Shown piece by piece: positions 1 to 7,106 of a stretch of DNA of 12,785 nucleotides. The translations under genes were made by a program, and so were the position numbers. This stretch comes from CAZBWP01 sp964630265 (GTDB lineage Bacteria > Pseudomonadota > Alphaproteobacteria > Rhodospirillales > Defluviicoccaceae), in contig CAZVRW010000081.1 of NCBI GenBank assembly GCA_964630265.1, forward strand, positions 1 to 12,785, written 5' to 3'. The notes beneath the pieces were generated by a model. The model saw nothing but the letters and a program-made list of their open reading frames with translations. It made no database searches and had not been told where the DNA came from. Numbering within the stretch: the stretch's first letter is position 1; each line of letters starts with the position of its first letter.

Positions 1-963
1 TTAGGCGCCCGACGGCGCCGTTTCATCGAGGGCGGACCGGATCAATCGGTACTTGACGCGGGCGTCCGAGGCTTGCCGATAGTACGCGACGAGATCCCGC
101 CAGGGGTCGCGGACACGCTGCAATCCCGCCAGGAAGGCAACGATGGTTCCGAGTTCGGTTTGTCCGCCGATCACCATCCAGCCACCCACCAGCAATACCA
201 TGATTTCTGCAAGGTGATTCAGGATATTACGGAACAGCTTGACCGCATATTTCAAACGGTAGACATGCAAGCGCAGACGATATACAAATGATATCCGATC
301 GGCCAGCACGCTTTTCTCCGATTCCTTTGAGCCCGAGGAGGCACCTTCACTTCCAGCCTCGATGATATCGTCGCCGATATCCCGGATTGATTTGATCTTT
401 TTCTTGTTTGCCCGATTGATCAGCATCTGCACGAGTGGAATAACAATCATCTGCGGCAGGAAAATCCCCAAACCGGCCAGCGCCAGATACGGCTCAACGA
501 CGACCATGTAACCCATCACGCTGGTCAGGACTCCTGCCTGAACGATGGGCACCGAGAAGCTTTCGCCGGCGAATCCGCCGAGCGGCTCGACTTCCGCGGA
601 GACCATGGCGACCGTGGTCCCGGCCGGCTGACCATCGCGGGCATCGGCGCGCGTCGGCGGCGCGTCGAGATTTCCGTGGGAGATGATCGTGCGCAGATCG
701 GCGATGAGAGATTCGCCGATCCGCGCCCGGCGCAGGTTCATCCAGAACTTCAGCGCGCCCTGCACCAGGATGGTGGCGGCGTAGAGGGCCGCGAGAACGG
801 ACAAGAGTCCCAGGTCTTCTTCTCCGATGCCCTCGTTGATGATCCGGCGCTGCAATTCCAGCGGCACCATGCTGAGGGGGAACACGACCAGGGACAAGCC
901 GATGACGAGCATCTGATCGCGCCGGGTGCGATCCCAGATATAGGAATACAGGCTCTCGTGCAT
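1..963 (-). CDS. ABC transporter membrane domain protein (permease half, no ATPase domain)
   Basis: This 320-residue protein looks like the membrane-spanning half of a type I ABC exporter. Hydrophobic segments lie near residues 18-37, 52-75, 138-158, 160-182 and 250-280. Long polar stretches between them fit the intracellular coupling helices. The C-terminal pattern, a helix followed by RVRDPWRDL and an amphipathic stretch, is what precedes the linker to the nucleotide-binding domain in fused exporters. Here the frame ends with TAA at the first base of the window, before any Walker A or LSGGQ signature. The ATPase would therefore have to be a separate gene beyond the left edge, or be missing. 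The charged Ser/Glu/Lys-rich stretch at residues 203-218 is unusual for a coupling loop. The ATG start at 963 has only a weak GGTGGG ribosome site. The substrate cannot be inferred. Membrane and ABC assignment is fairly confident; function is open. Confidence 0.75.
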   Translation of the reverse strand: MHESLYSYIWDRTRRDQMLVIGLSLVVFPLSMVPLELQRRIINEGIGEEDLGLLSVLAALYAATILVQGALKFWMNLRRARIGESLIADLRTIISHGNLDAPPTRADARDGQPAGTTVAMVSAEVEPLGGFAGESFSVPIVQAGVLTSVMGYMVVVEPYLALAGLGIFLPQMIVIPLVQMLINRANKKKIKSIRDIGDDIIEAGSEGASSGSKESEKSVLADRISFVYRLRLHVYRLKYAVKLFRNILNHLAEIMVLLVGGWMVIGGQTELGTIVAFLAGLQRVRDPWRDLVAYYRQASDARVKYRLIRSALDETAPSGA

Positions 964-1082
964 GGCCCACCACGTCTCGGCCCACCGGTTTTCGGGCGGC
1001 GCGCGGGCCCGGCATGGCCGAAGCGCCGCAGCAACTTACCGGGTCCCCGCGGCCATCGACGTCGTGGTGACGAGTCCCGCGA

Positions 1083-1391
1083 TCAAATGGGCGGTGGCCG
1101 CCTCGGCGGTTTTCGGATTTGCCACCGCGCCAGAAGGAAAGCCGGCACAAACACAACGATCAGAAATGGCACGGCCGCCCACGGGCGCGCCAGAACCTGC
1201 GCCGCGCCGGCAAGGACCAGCAGCCACGTCAGGGCACTGTAAAGAAAGAATGCGACGGCTGAAAAGATGAAGACAAAGATCGCGATCGCAGCGACCGGTT
1301 TTTGCCGCGGATGCCGCGCCCGCAGCGCGTAAGGGACCGTGACCGCAAGAAAGAGCGCCCAGATCCCGATCACGACGAGCGTATCGAGCAT
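1083..1391 (-). CDS. Small three-helix membrane protein, unknown function
   Basis: This is a 102-residue protein with three clear hydrophobic segments, near residues 4-23, 33-63 (long, possibly a tight hairpin) and 69-89. It ends in an Arg/Pro-rich cytoplasmic-type tail (KPPRRPPPI). Positive charges lie after helix 1 (RARHPRQK) and at the C-terminus, which suggests an inner-membrane protein under the positive-inside rule. I recognise no family. The competing frames over this stretch give Arg/Ala/Gly-rich proteins without segment structure, so this frame is preferred. It sits about 120 bp upstream of the ABC membrane protein on the same strand and could be co-transcribed with it. Confidence 0.6.
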   Translation of the reverse strand: MLDTLVVIGIWALFLAVTVPYALRARHPRQKPVAAIAIFVFIFSAVAFFLYSALTWLLVLAGAAQVLARPWAAVPFLIVVFVPAFLLARWQIRKPPRRPPPI

Positions 1392-1550
1392 CGTCCAGTG
1401 CCCCGCAATCGCAACCGATCACCCGTGACGGCTCAGGGTGACCCGCTGGTGCGCCAGCACGCCCGGCCCGGCGACGGGCACGCGACGCCGCGGCGTGTCC
1501 GTCGCCGGCATCTCGCCCCGCGCCCGGTCACCCTAACCGCAACCGGCAGG

Positions 1551-1595
1551 CACTTGAACCGACGGGTCACTTGAATCGACCGGTCACTTGAACCG
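1551..1595. repeat. Three-copy 17-bp tandem repeat across a stop codon
   Basis: The 11-mer CACTTGAA(C/T)CG begins at 1551, 1568 and 1585, an exact 17-bp period. The intervening bases are also similar (GGT before copies two and three). The third copy contains the stop codon and last codons of the coiled-coil gene on the minus strand; the other two lie just downstream of it. This looks like slippage duplication of the gene's 3' end. Because 17 is not a multiple of three, the copies do not extend the reading frame. Confidence 0.75.
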
Positions 1596-1871
1596 TTCGG
1601 CGGCCCTGCGCATGGCGTCCTCCAGGCTTGTCCAGGCGTTTTCGATCCCCGCTTTCACGTCCTCCCAGGCATCGTCCCCGGCTTTCCTAAGTTCGTCCAG
1701 GCGCTCGCGGACGTCGTCGCGCCGCGCCTTCAGGTCCTCAACTTGTTTTTGATATTTGAGCTTGGTTTCGGCCTCGGCCTGCTCGGCTTTCGCGCTCAGC
1801 TTTTCGATTTCGGCCTTCCATTCGTCGAGCTTGGCCCGCAGCTTTTGTTCGTACGCGTCCTTCGCACTCAT
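1584..1871 (-). CDS. Small charged coiled-coil protein, unknown function
   Basis: This is a 95-residue, very charged, soluble protein that should be almost entirely helical. Residues 5-70 have heptad-like spacing of Leu, Ala and Ile among Lys/Glu/Asp/Arg and contain almost no Gly or Pro. A more amphipathic C-terminal segment (DDAWEDVKAGIENAWTSLEDA) follows. The layout resembles the small coiled-coil stress proteins annotated as the sll1863 family, but I assign no function. Three in-frame ATGs are possible (1925, 1877, 1871). I chose 1871 because AGGAG at 1878-1882 lies six bases upstream, whereas it would directly abut the ATG at 1877. The perfect palindrome CGCACGTGCG at 1921-1930 and GCCTGT-G-ACAGGC at 1945-1957 lie upstream and could be operator-like. 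The stop codon sits inside a 17-bp tandem repeat. Confidence 0.7.
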   Translation of the reverse strand: MSAKDAYEQKLRAKLDEWKAEIEKLSAKAEQAEAETKLKYQKQVEDLKARRDDVRERLDELRKAGDDAWEDVKAGIENAWTSLEDAMRRAAERFK

Positions 1872-2034
1872 TTCCATCTCCTGTCCGGGCACCATGACTG
1901 TTGGGCAAGCGCAATGATAGCGCACGTGCGGTCAGCGCGACTTAGCCTGTGACAGGCATCAGATGCTTTTGCGCAAGGATTGGCGCGGTAAGTGGGCGAT
2001 TGGCGGCCGGCGCGGGCGCCCGCTGGCGACCGCA

Positions 2035-2445
2035 CTACCGGCGCCTGTGCGTCGTCCGACTGTAGGCTGAGCTACGCACCGTCGAGTTCGTCCTCCCGGC
2101 GAATACACTGCCCGACGTGCCGTTCGTGAAGCTGAACGATTGATTTCCCGAACCTTCCTCCCGCCTGTCATTGAAAACCACCGTGTTGGGTTCGTCGACC
2201 GCGTTTTGGACCGCATTGATCACCGAACGAACGAAGCCGTTCAAGAAACCGCCACGGAGTTCACGCATCTCCCCGTCGCCCACGCAATGCGCATTCTGAA
2301 GACCGGCAGAGGAGTAGAGTTGGGGAATTGCCGAGCCGCACGGCTCGGTCCATTCATCAGCGAAGGTTGGCTTGACGAAAGTATCAGGCAGCAAGATTAC
2401 ACTTGCCGAGAGCAAGGCAGCTCCCCACAACAATTTGCGTTTCAT
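2035..2445 (-). CDS. Small exported protein of unknown function
   Basis: This 136-residue protein has a textbook Sec signal peptide: MKRK positive N-region, hydrophobic core at residues 5-19, and a likely signal-peptidase I cut after Ala29 (TFA before DEW). The mature part, about 107 residues, has two cysteines (Cys36 and Cys54) that could form a disulfide in the periplasm. It also has a Ser/Thr/Asn/Gly-rich stretch from about residue 98 and a basic Arg-rich end. No family is recognised. The ATG at 2445 is preceded by GGAGAG at a workable distance. It is the first gene on the left of the scaffold gap and points away from it, so a promoter or upstream operon partner may be missing in the gap. 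Confidence 0.65.
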   Translation of the reverse strand: MKRKLLWGAALLSASVILLPDTFVKPTFADEWTEPCGSAIPQLYSSAGLQNAHCVGDGEMRELRGGFLNGFVRSVINAVQNAVDEPNTVVFNDRREEGSGNQSFSFTNGTSGSVFAGRTNSTVRSSAYSRTTHRRR

Positions 2446-2602
2446 GGCCTCTCTCCATAGAACCGTTATCCCGGACTTGCGGCATATCAGGCCCGCAACT
2501 TAGGCCACTGATCGATTTGAGCACTGAAACCATACCACAATTTGCCAATGGAGTAAACCGCGATGGCCGCAACCGGGGGCAACATCCCACGCAGTTGAGG
2601 TT

Positions 2603-2630
2603 GGATGTCGCGGGCGGGATGTCGCGGGCG
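2603..2630. repeat. Two perfect 14-bp tandem units abutting the scaffold gap
   Basis: GGATGTCGCGGGCG is present twice head to tail (2603-2616 and 2617-2630), and the second copy ends exactly where the Ns begin. This suggests the assembly broke inside a longer tandem array of this unit. The sequence right of the gap is also repetitive (GCGGCA motifs at 2731-2756) but is not the same unit. Confidence 0.8.
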
Positions 2631-2730
2631 NNNNNNNNNNNNNNNNNNNNNNNNNNNNNNNNNNNNNNNNNNNNNNNNNNNNNNNNNNNNNNNNNNNNNN
2701 NNNNNNNNNNNNNNNNNNNNNNNNNNNNNN
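2631..2730. other. Assembly gap (100 N)
   Basis: Exactly 100 Ns, the conventional placeholder for a scaffold gap of unknown length. The true distance and any genes between the gamma subunit and the exported protein are unknown. Linkage of the left end to the ATPase operon rests on scaffolding rather than continuous sequence. Confidence 0.97.
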
Positions 2731-2811
2731 GCGGCAGTGCACCCGCGGCAGCGGCAAGGCCCGCTGCTCACAGCGACGGGATCGGTGGCCGTGTCATGGT
2801 GTTCTTCTTGT

Positions 2812-3714
2812 TCAGGCACCGGTCGAGGTTGTCTCGGTGTCCGACTGGAGGGTTTGGAAGCCGGACACCACATCGAGAATTTCGTCGGTGATCGACTGTT
2901 GGCGGCGCCGGCGATACTCGGCGTTGACCTCTGCCAGATGCTCGTCGATGTTCCGTTCGGCGGCCTGCATCGCGGCGAGCCGGCTGGCATGCTCACTCGC
3001 CATGGACTCGGCGCCGGCCCGGTAGAGGCCAACAAACAGATACTCACGCAGCAGGGCTGATAGCAGGCGTTCCGGTTCCATCGTGAACAGCGGCAGCATT
3101 TGCGACGGCCAGCCCTGGCCCATGAGATCGTCCAGCGCTTTTCCGGCAAGCGGCAGCAGCACCTGCATTCGCGGCTCGGCGAAGCTCTCGTCGGTCCGGC
3201 AGTTGTGAAACACGAGGACGCGGCCCACCCCGTGCGCCTCGCGCCATACGTCCATGTCGACGGCGAGGGTCTTAACCGTCTCCGTCAATCCCGCCGCGGA
3301 GCCCGGCAGTCCCAGCACGCCGGCGAGGTCGGCGCCCAGGGCCTGCAGCCGCGACGCCACCCGAAAGCCAACCGCCGCCACCGTGCACTCGTGCGGAAAA
3401 ACCTGCAGGTCGCGCAGAGTCCGCCAGGCGAAGTCGCTGATTTCCTCATTGAAGCGGCCGCACAAGCCGTGATCCGAGCCGAACACGATGGCGGCGACCG
3501 CCGTCGGCCTGGACTCGGCCGTGAACAGCGCTTGGCGCTGCCGAAGCACGGCCCGGAGGCCCAGGCGGACGGTGCGGTCGTAGTCGGAAAGCGACCGCGC
3601 CGCGTTCTCGAACTGGTGAATGCTGACGGCGGACAGCGACTTCATGGTCCGCACGATGGACTGCAACCCCTCGGCCGTGTCGATATGCCGGCGCAGGGAT
3701 TCAAGCGTCTGCAT
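2812..3714 (-). CDS. atpG: N-type ATPase gamma subunit
   Basis: The 300-residue gamma subunit is the central rotor shaft that couples Fo rotation to the alpha/beta head. The N-terminal helix (LESLRRHIDTAEGLQSIVRTMKSLS pattern) and the C-terminal helix (AERNIDEHLAEVN, then RRRRQQSITDEILDVVSG) form the family's antiparallel coiled coil. Between them is the conserved GSDHGLCGRFN motif. Length is ordinary for the family. The start is set at ATG 3714 rather than the longer open frame to 3795, because alignment to gamma begins at MQTLESLRR and the extra residues are Arg/Pro/Cys-rich read-through of atpA. It overlaps the end of atpA by 14 bases, consistent with translational coupling. It is the last recognisable gene of the operon before the scaffold gap. 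No convincing terminator is seen after it. Confidence 0.95.
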   Translation of the reverse strand: MQTLESLRRHIDTAEGLQSIVRTMKSLSAVSIHQFENAARSLSDYDRTVRLGLRAVLRQRQALFTAESRPTAVAAIVFGSDHGLCGRFNEEISDFAWRTLRDLQVFPHECTVAAVGFRVASRLQALGADLAGVLGLPGSAAGLTETVKTLAVDMDVWREAHGVGRVLVFHNCRTDESFAEPRMQVLLPLAGKALDDLMGQGWPSQMLPLFTMEPERLLSALLREYLFVGLYRAGAESMASEHASRLAAMQAAERNIDEHLAEVNAEYRRRRQQSITDEILDVVSGFQTLQSDTETTSTGA

Positions 3715-5245
3715 GCGTTTCCGTCTCGGCGCCGATGAAGCCCTCGTTCCGCAAGGTGGATCGCACCACCTCGAGGATGCGGTCACGGTCGGCATCGGAC
3801 AGATCTTCGCCGGCCTCGATGCGCTCGCTGATTTCTGTCAACTGCTCGCCGGCAGCGCACTGCACCCGCGTTTCGGCCTCGCCGACCCGGTCGAGGGCAA
3901 CGGTGTCGAACTCGCCCTTGGCGACGGCGAGCAGAACGGCGAGCTGATCGATCTCCGTCAGCGGCGCATACTGCGGCTGCCGCAGGATCTCGCGCACCCG
4001 CCGCCCGCGTTCCAGATTGCGGCGCGTTTCGTCATCGAGCCGCGTCCCGAACCGGGCGAAGGCCTCCAGTTCCTCGAACTGCGCATAGGAAAGGCGGAGA
4101 TCGCCCGCGGCTGCCCGATAGGCGGGAAGCTGGGCCTCGCCGCCGACCCGGGAGACCGAGCGGCCGACATCGATGGCGGGAAGCTGACCCTTCTGGAACA
4201 AATTCGGGGACAGATAGATCTGTCCGTCGGTGATGGAGATCAGGTTTGTGGGAATGTAGGCCGAGATGTTCTGGGCCTCGGTTTCGATGATCGGCAGGGC
4301 CGTCAGTGACCCTCCGCCAAGCGCGTCGCGCAGGTGCGTCGCCCGCTCGAGCAACCGGGAGTGGATATAGAAGATGTCACCGGGAAACGCCTCCCGGCCC
4401 GGAGGGCGGCGCAACAGCAGGGACAATTCACGATAGGCGCGGGCATGCCGCGTCAAATCGTCGTAGACGATCAGCACGTCGCGTCCCTGTTCCATGAAAT
4501 GCTCGGCCATCGTCGTCGCCGCATAGGGCGCGATGAACTGCATGCCGGGGGGATCCTCGCCACCCGCGACAACAACGATGGTGGTATCCAAAGCACCTCG
4601 GGCATCAAGGTCGGCGATCACCTTCGCCACCGAGGAAGCCCGCTGTCCGATGGCGCAGTAGACGGCGATCACCGCGGTTTCCCGCTGGTTCAGGATGGTG
4701 TCGATGGCGACGGCCGTCTTCCCGGTCTGGCGATCGCCGACAATCAATTCCCGTTGACCGCGGCCGATCGGGATCAGCGCGTCGACGGCCTTGAGGCCGG
4801 TTTGCAGCGGGATGCTGACGGGCGCCCGGTCGAGGATTCTGGGCGCGTCCCGCTCGATCGGCCGGCGACGCTCCTGGGCGATCGGCCCGCGGTCGTCCAG
4901 CGGCCGCCCGAGGGCATCGACGACCCGACCGATCAGATCGTCGCCGACAGGGACATCGACGACCCGACCGGTGCGCCGGACCTCGTCGCCCGCCCGGAGC
5001 CTGTCGCCTTCGTCGAGCAGGACGACACCGATCGCATCCGGCGCCAGACTGAGCGCAAATCCCGCGACGTTCCCCGGGAACCGAAGCAGTTCCTCGGCGC
5101 CCACGCGACCGAGGCCGCTGACGCGAGCGATGCTGCTGGTGACATGCGTGATCGTGCCGACTTCGATCGTCCGCAGCTCCGGCGCAACGTCGTCGATGAC
5201 GCGATCGACCTCGGTGAAGGCTTCGCCGACGATCTCCTTGAGCAC
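3701..5245 (-). CDS. atpA: N-type ATPase alpha subunit
   Basis: This is the 514-residue non-catalytic nucleotide-binding subunit of the alpha3beta3 head. The N-terminal beta-barrel covers about residues 25-93. The Walker A loop is GDRQTGKT at 170-177. The stretch VLIVYDDLTRHA at about 257-268 gives the Walker B Asp. The signature SVSRVGG at 363-369 contains the arginine finger Arg366, which completes the catalytic site on beta. All expected functional residues are present, and length is normal. Translation appears to start at GTG (5245), preceded by GGGGAG five bases upstream; the ten-base gap to atpF fits a tight operon. The C-terminal tail (ETETHADA) overlaps the atpG start. The N-terminal helix (MLKEIVGEAFTEVDRVIDD) would contact the delta-like domain supplied by AtpF. 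Confidence 0.97.
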   Translation of the reverse strand: MLKEIVGEAFTEVDRVIDDVAPELRTIEVGTITHVTSSIARVSGLGRVGAEELLRFPGNVAGFALSLAPDAIGVVLLDEGDRLRAGDEVRRTGRVVDVPVGDDLIGRVVDALGRPLDDRGPIAQERRRPIERDAPRILDRAPVSIPLQTGLKAVDALIPIGRGQRELIVGDRQTGKTAVAIDTILNQRETAVIAVYCAIGQRASSVAKVIADLDARGALDTTIVVVAGGEDPPGMQFIAPYAATTMAEHFMEQGRDVLIVYDDLTRHARAYRELSLLLRRPPGREAFPGDIFYIHSRLLERATHLRDALGGGSLTALPIIETEAQNISAYIPTNLISITDGQIYLSPNLFQKGQLPAIDVGRSVSRVGGEAQLPAYRAAAGDLRLSYAQFEELEAFARFGTRLDDETRRNLERGRRVREILRQPQYAPLTEIDQLAVLLAVAKGEFDTVALDRVGEAETRVQCAAGEQLTEISERIEAGEDLSDADRDRILEVVRSTLRNEGFIGAETETHADA

Positions 5246-5255
5246 TGGCTCCCCC

Positions 5256-6044
5256 CTATCCGGCTTGCCGATAGTCTACCGATTGCGCGGCCTCTCGCAG
5301 GCGCTGGTCGAAGTGAGACTCCATCGCGTCCAGATAGTCATCGAGGGACCAAGCCAGCCGCTGACTGCCCGCCGCCAGTTCGATGCCGCAGGCGATGTCG
5401 CCAGAGATCTCGTACTCGACCTCGGCATCCTCCAGGATCTCGTCGTGTAGGGCCTTGGTTACCCGGCGACGGGTCTGGGCCGGCAGATCGAAGGCACTTC
5501 GGACCACCAGCGTGCCAGCGTGGTCGGAAACGCCTTCCGCGAGCTGCCGCTTCCGGTCGTCCGCCAAGCCGCGGAGCCGCTCGACGAACACCTTCGCCAT
5601 CTGCTGCTCCATGTCGGCCCCCGCCATGTCGCCCAGGGCGCGCCGCGCCAGCCGCAAAAAGTGCTCGCCCGACTGGCGCCGCAACTCTTGCAGGAAGTCC
5701 GCGCGCTCGGCATCGACGGCGTCGATCCATTTCCGCTTCTTGTCGTCAACGTCCCGGCGAACCTCCGCGGACAGCGATTTTTTCAGCTCCTCGGCGGCAT
5801 TGCGCGCCTCTTTCATCAACGTGTCGCGTTCGTTGGCGAATTGTTCGCGCTCGGCACGGTTTTTTCGCGCCGCTTCGTCGGCCTGTTCGGACTTGCGGCG
5901 CGCCGTCTCGAGCCGATCGGCGATCCGCTGTTCGCGCCGATCCATCGCGGCGATGATCGGCCGATACAGGAAGTGCTGCAGCAGCCAGACCAGGATCAGG
6001 AAATTGACGATCTGGGCTCCGACGGTGAGCCAGTTGATCTCCAT
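5256..6044 (-). CDS. atpF: N-type ATPase b subunit with delta-like C-terminal domain
   Basis: This 262-residue stator protein is about 100 residues longer than an ordinary b subunit. Residues 5-28 form the single membrane anchor. Residues 33-125 are a long charged helix (RREQRIADRLETARR and on), the peripheral stalk. Residues 178-245 resemble the C-terminal half of the F-ATPase delta subunit: a beta-hairpin ending in VEYEISGDIACGIEL, then a helix (SLDDYLDAMESHF) in the place of delta's final helix. No separate atpH exists in the operon, so this protein probably supplies both b and delta functions, as is characteristic of N-ATPases. It starts at ATG 6044, three bases after the atpE stop, with GGAGG seven bases upstream. 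Automatic pipelines may label it delta. Confidence 0.93.
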   Translation of the reverse strand: MEINWLTVGAQIVNFLILVWLLQHFLYRPIIAAMDRREQRIADRLETARRKSEQADEAARKNRAEREQFANERDTLMKEARNAAEELKKSLSAEVRRDVDDKKRKWIDAVDAERADFLQELRRQSGEHFLRLARRALGDMAGADMEQQMAKVFVERLRGLADDRKRQLAEGVSDHAGTLVVRSAFDLPAQTRRRVTKALHDEILEDAEVEYEISGDIACGIELAAGSQRLAWSLDDYLDAMESHFDQRLREAAQSVDYRQAG

Positions 6045-6047
6045 GGC

Positions 6048-6326
6048 TCAGCCTCCGGCCTGGGCCACGACAACGTCCCAGAATGGATTGGCGAAGATCA
6101 GGATCATCGACACGACGAACGCATAGATCGCCGTGGATTCGATCATCGCCAAACTGACGAACAGGGTCCGCGTGATCGTGTTGGCCTCGTCCGGCTGTTG
6201 CGCCAGCGCACTCAACGCCTGAGCGGCCGCGCGCCCCTCGCCGAGCGCGGGTCCGATGGCACCGATGCCGATCGACAAGCCGGCGGCGATGATCGAGGCC
6301 GCGCCAATCAGTCCGAGATTATCCAT
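6048..6326 (-). CDS. atpE: N-type ATPase c subunit (rotor ring, two-carboxylate ion site)
   Basis: This is a 92-residue hairpin of two membrane helices, about residues 7-40 and 52-80, joined by a polar loop containing Gln43-Gln44-Pro45. Helix 1 carries the Gly-rich packing motif GLSIGIGAIGPALGEG with Glu30. Helix 2 carries Glu63-Ser64-Thr65 and Tyr68. Glu30 and Glu63 are 33 residues apart, the same spacing as Gln32 and Glu65 in the Na+-binding Ilyobacter tartaricus c subunit, so the ligand set aligns with a Na+ site. The extra carboxylate in helix 1 is typical of N-ATPases. Ion choice is not settled by sequence: the Burkholderia pseudomallei N-ATPase c ring, of the same class, was reported to be H+-specific and to have 17 subunits. 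A near-ideal ribosome site precedes it, fitting the need for many copies. Confidence 0.96.
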   Translation of the reverse strand: MDNLGLIGAASIIAAGLSIGIGAIGPALGEGRAAAQALSALAQQPDEANTITRTLFVSLAMIESTAIYAFVVSMILIFANPFWDVVVAQAGG

Positions 6327-6338
6327 GAAATCCTCCTA
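6327..6338 (-). promoter_or_regulatory. Near-consensus Shine-Dalgarno for atpE overlapping atpB stop
   Basis: Read on the minus strand, TAGGAGGATTTC leads directly to the atpE ATG. The TAG is also the stop codon of atpB. It is the best ribosome site in the operon, consistent with over-translation of the multicopy rotor subunit relative to its neighbours. Confidence 0.85.
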
Positions 6339-7094
6339 TGTCGCCCGTCCATCTGTCGCTTGTTCACCTGTCGCCTGTGCATGGGACGGCCCCGTGGCAT
6401 GGTCATCCGCGGCGCCGTCGTCGTCCCCGGCATGCGCGCCCATGGCCGATGCGATGTAGACCATCGCCAGGACCGCGAAGATGTACGCCTGGATCATGCC
6501 GGTCAGCAGGCCCAGCAAGTCCATCACGATGGGAAAGAAGAACGGCACGAGGCTGATCAGGATGCCGGCGATCACGGTGCCGCTCATCACGTTGCCATAC
6601 AAGCGCACCGCCAGGGCAACGGTTCGCGACACCTCGCCGATGATGTTGAACGGCAGCATGATGGGCGTCGGCCGGACGTAATTCTTCAGGTAACCGGCCA
6701 GACCGCGGTCGGCGATCGCATAGGCCGGCACCGCGATCAGCACGCAGATGGCGAGTGCCGTGGTCGTCGACAGGGAACCGGTGGGCGGCATGTAGCCGGG
6801 CACGATCGCAAGCAGGTTGGCGATCGCGATGAACAAGAACAGCGTGCCGATGAACGGCAGGAAGCGTCCGGGCTCCTGGCGGCTGACATCGCGGATCTGA
6901 TCGCGCAGGCCGGTCACCAGAACCTCGAGCAGGTTCTGCCAGCGCGACATCTCTTCCGCGGAGGAAAGCCGCGCCGTGATCAGCCGGGCGCCGATCACCA
7001 TGACCGCCATCACCAGCCATGTGAACGCGATCGTGGCGTTCAGTTCGAACGGCCCCACCTGCCAGAGCACGATCTCATCCGGGCTGATCTGCAT
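6336..7094 (-). CDS. atpB: N-type ATPase a subunit (ion channel stator)
   Basis: This 252-residue polytopic membrane protein forms the two half-channels beside the c ring. Hydrophobic segments lie near residues 20-40, 78-100, 110-128, 160-185 and 188-218. The essential stator arginine is Arg164 in the RLYGNVMSG motif, equivalent to Arg210 of Escherichia coli a. The stretch LLAIVPGYMPPTGSLSTT matches the family's conserved loop before the third helix. After residue 220 comes an unusual 30-residue hydrophilic tail rich in Asp, His, Ala and Thr. It ends in three five-residue repeats (HAQAT, GEQAT, DGRAT). This tail lies outside the core fold and is presumably disordered; its role is unknown. The protein starts at ATG 7094, 12 bases after atpR. 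Confidence 0.96.
   Translation of the reverse strand: MQISPDEIVLWQVGPFELNATIAFTWLVMAVMVIGARLITARLSSAEEMSRWQNLLEVLVTGLRDQIRDVSRQEPGRFLPFIGTLFLFIAIANLLAIVPGYMPPTGSLSTTTALAICVLIAVPAYAIADRGLAGYLKNYVRPTPIMLPFNIIGEVSRTVALAVRLYGNVMSGTVIAGILISLVPFFFPIVMDLLGLLTGMIQAYIFAVLAMVYIASAMGAHAGDDDGAADDHATGPSHAQATGEQATDGRAT
6339..6383 (-). repeat. Three-copy 15-bp repeat encoding the a-subunit C-terminus
   Basis: Three degenerate 15-bp units, each beginning TGTCGC on the plus strand (6339, 6354, 6369), encode the last 15 residues of AtpB as three pentapeptides ending in Ala-Thr. The in-frame period shows the tail grew by duplication. Confidence 0.8.
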
Positions 7095-7106
7095 GACGCA
7101 CCCCGC

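Larger units (their letters stand above)
2446..2811. other. Intergenic stretch interrupted by the scaffold gap
   Basis: About 370 bases without a gene I can support, 100 of them unknown. Left of the gap, the minus strand has an open frame reaching from the gap to a stop at 2487. Its last 32 residues, from an ATG at 2585, include a hydrophobic run (PPVAAIAVYSIG). It could be the tail of a gene whose start lies in the gap, but support is weak. Right of the gap, just after the gamma stop, CGCTG-CTCA-CAGCG at 2762-2775 is a short inverted repeat without a T-run. It is not convincing as a terminator. Confidence 0.4.

Noticed and set aside
1485..1496. Perfect palindrome ACGCCGCGGCGT and nearby GCTGG-TGCG-CCAGC
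   Set aside because: GC-only palindromes are common at this composition; no T-run, so not a terminator, and no gene start near enough to argue an operator.
3715..3795. Upstream extension of the gamma reading frame
   Set aside because: Similarity to gamma begins at MQTLESLRR; the extension lies inside atpA and has no family resemblance.
4334..5956. 540-residue plus-strand open frame opposite atpA/atpF
   Set aside because: Composition is Arg/Pro/Asp-rich without motifs, and the opposite strand encodes conserved alpha and b subunits.
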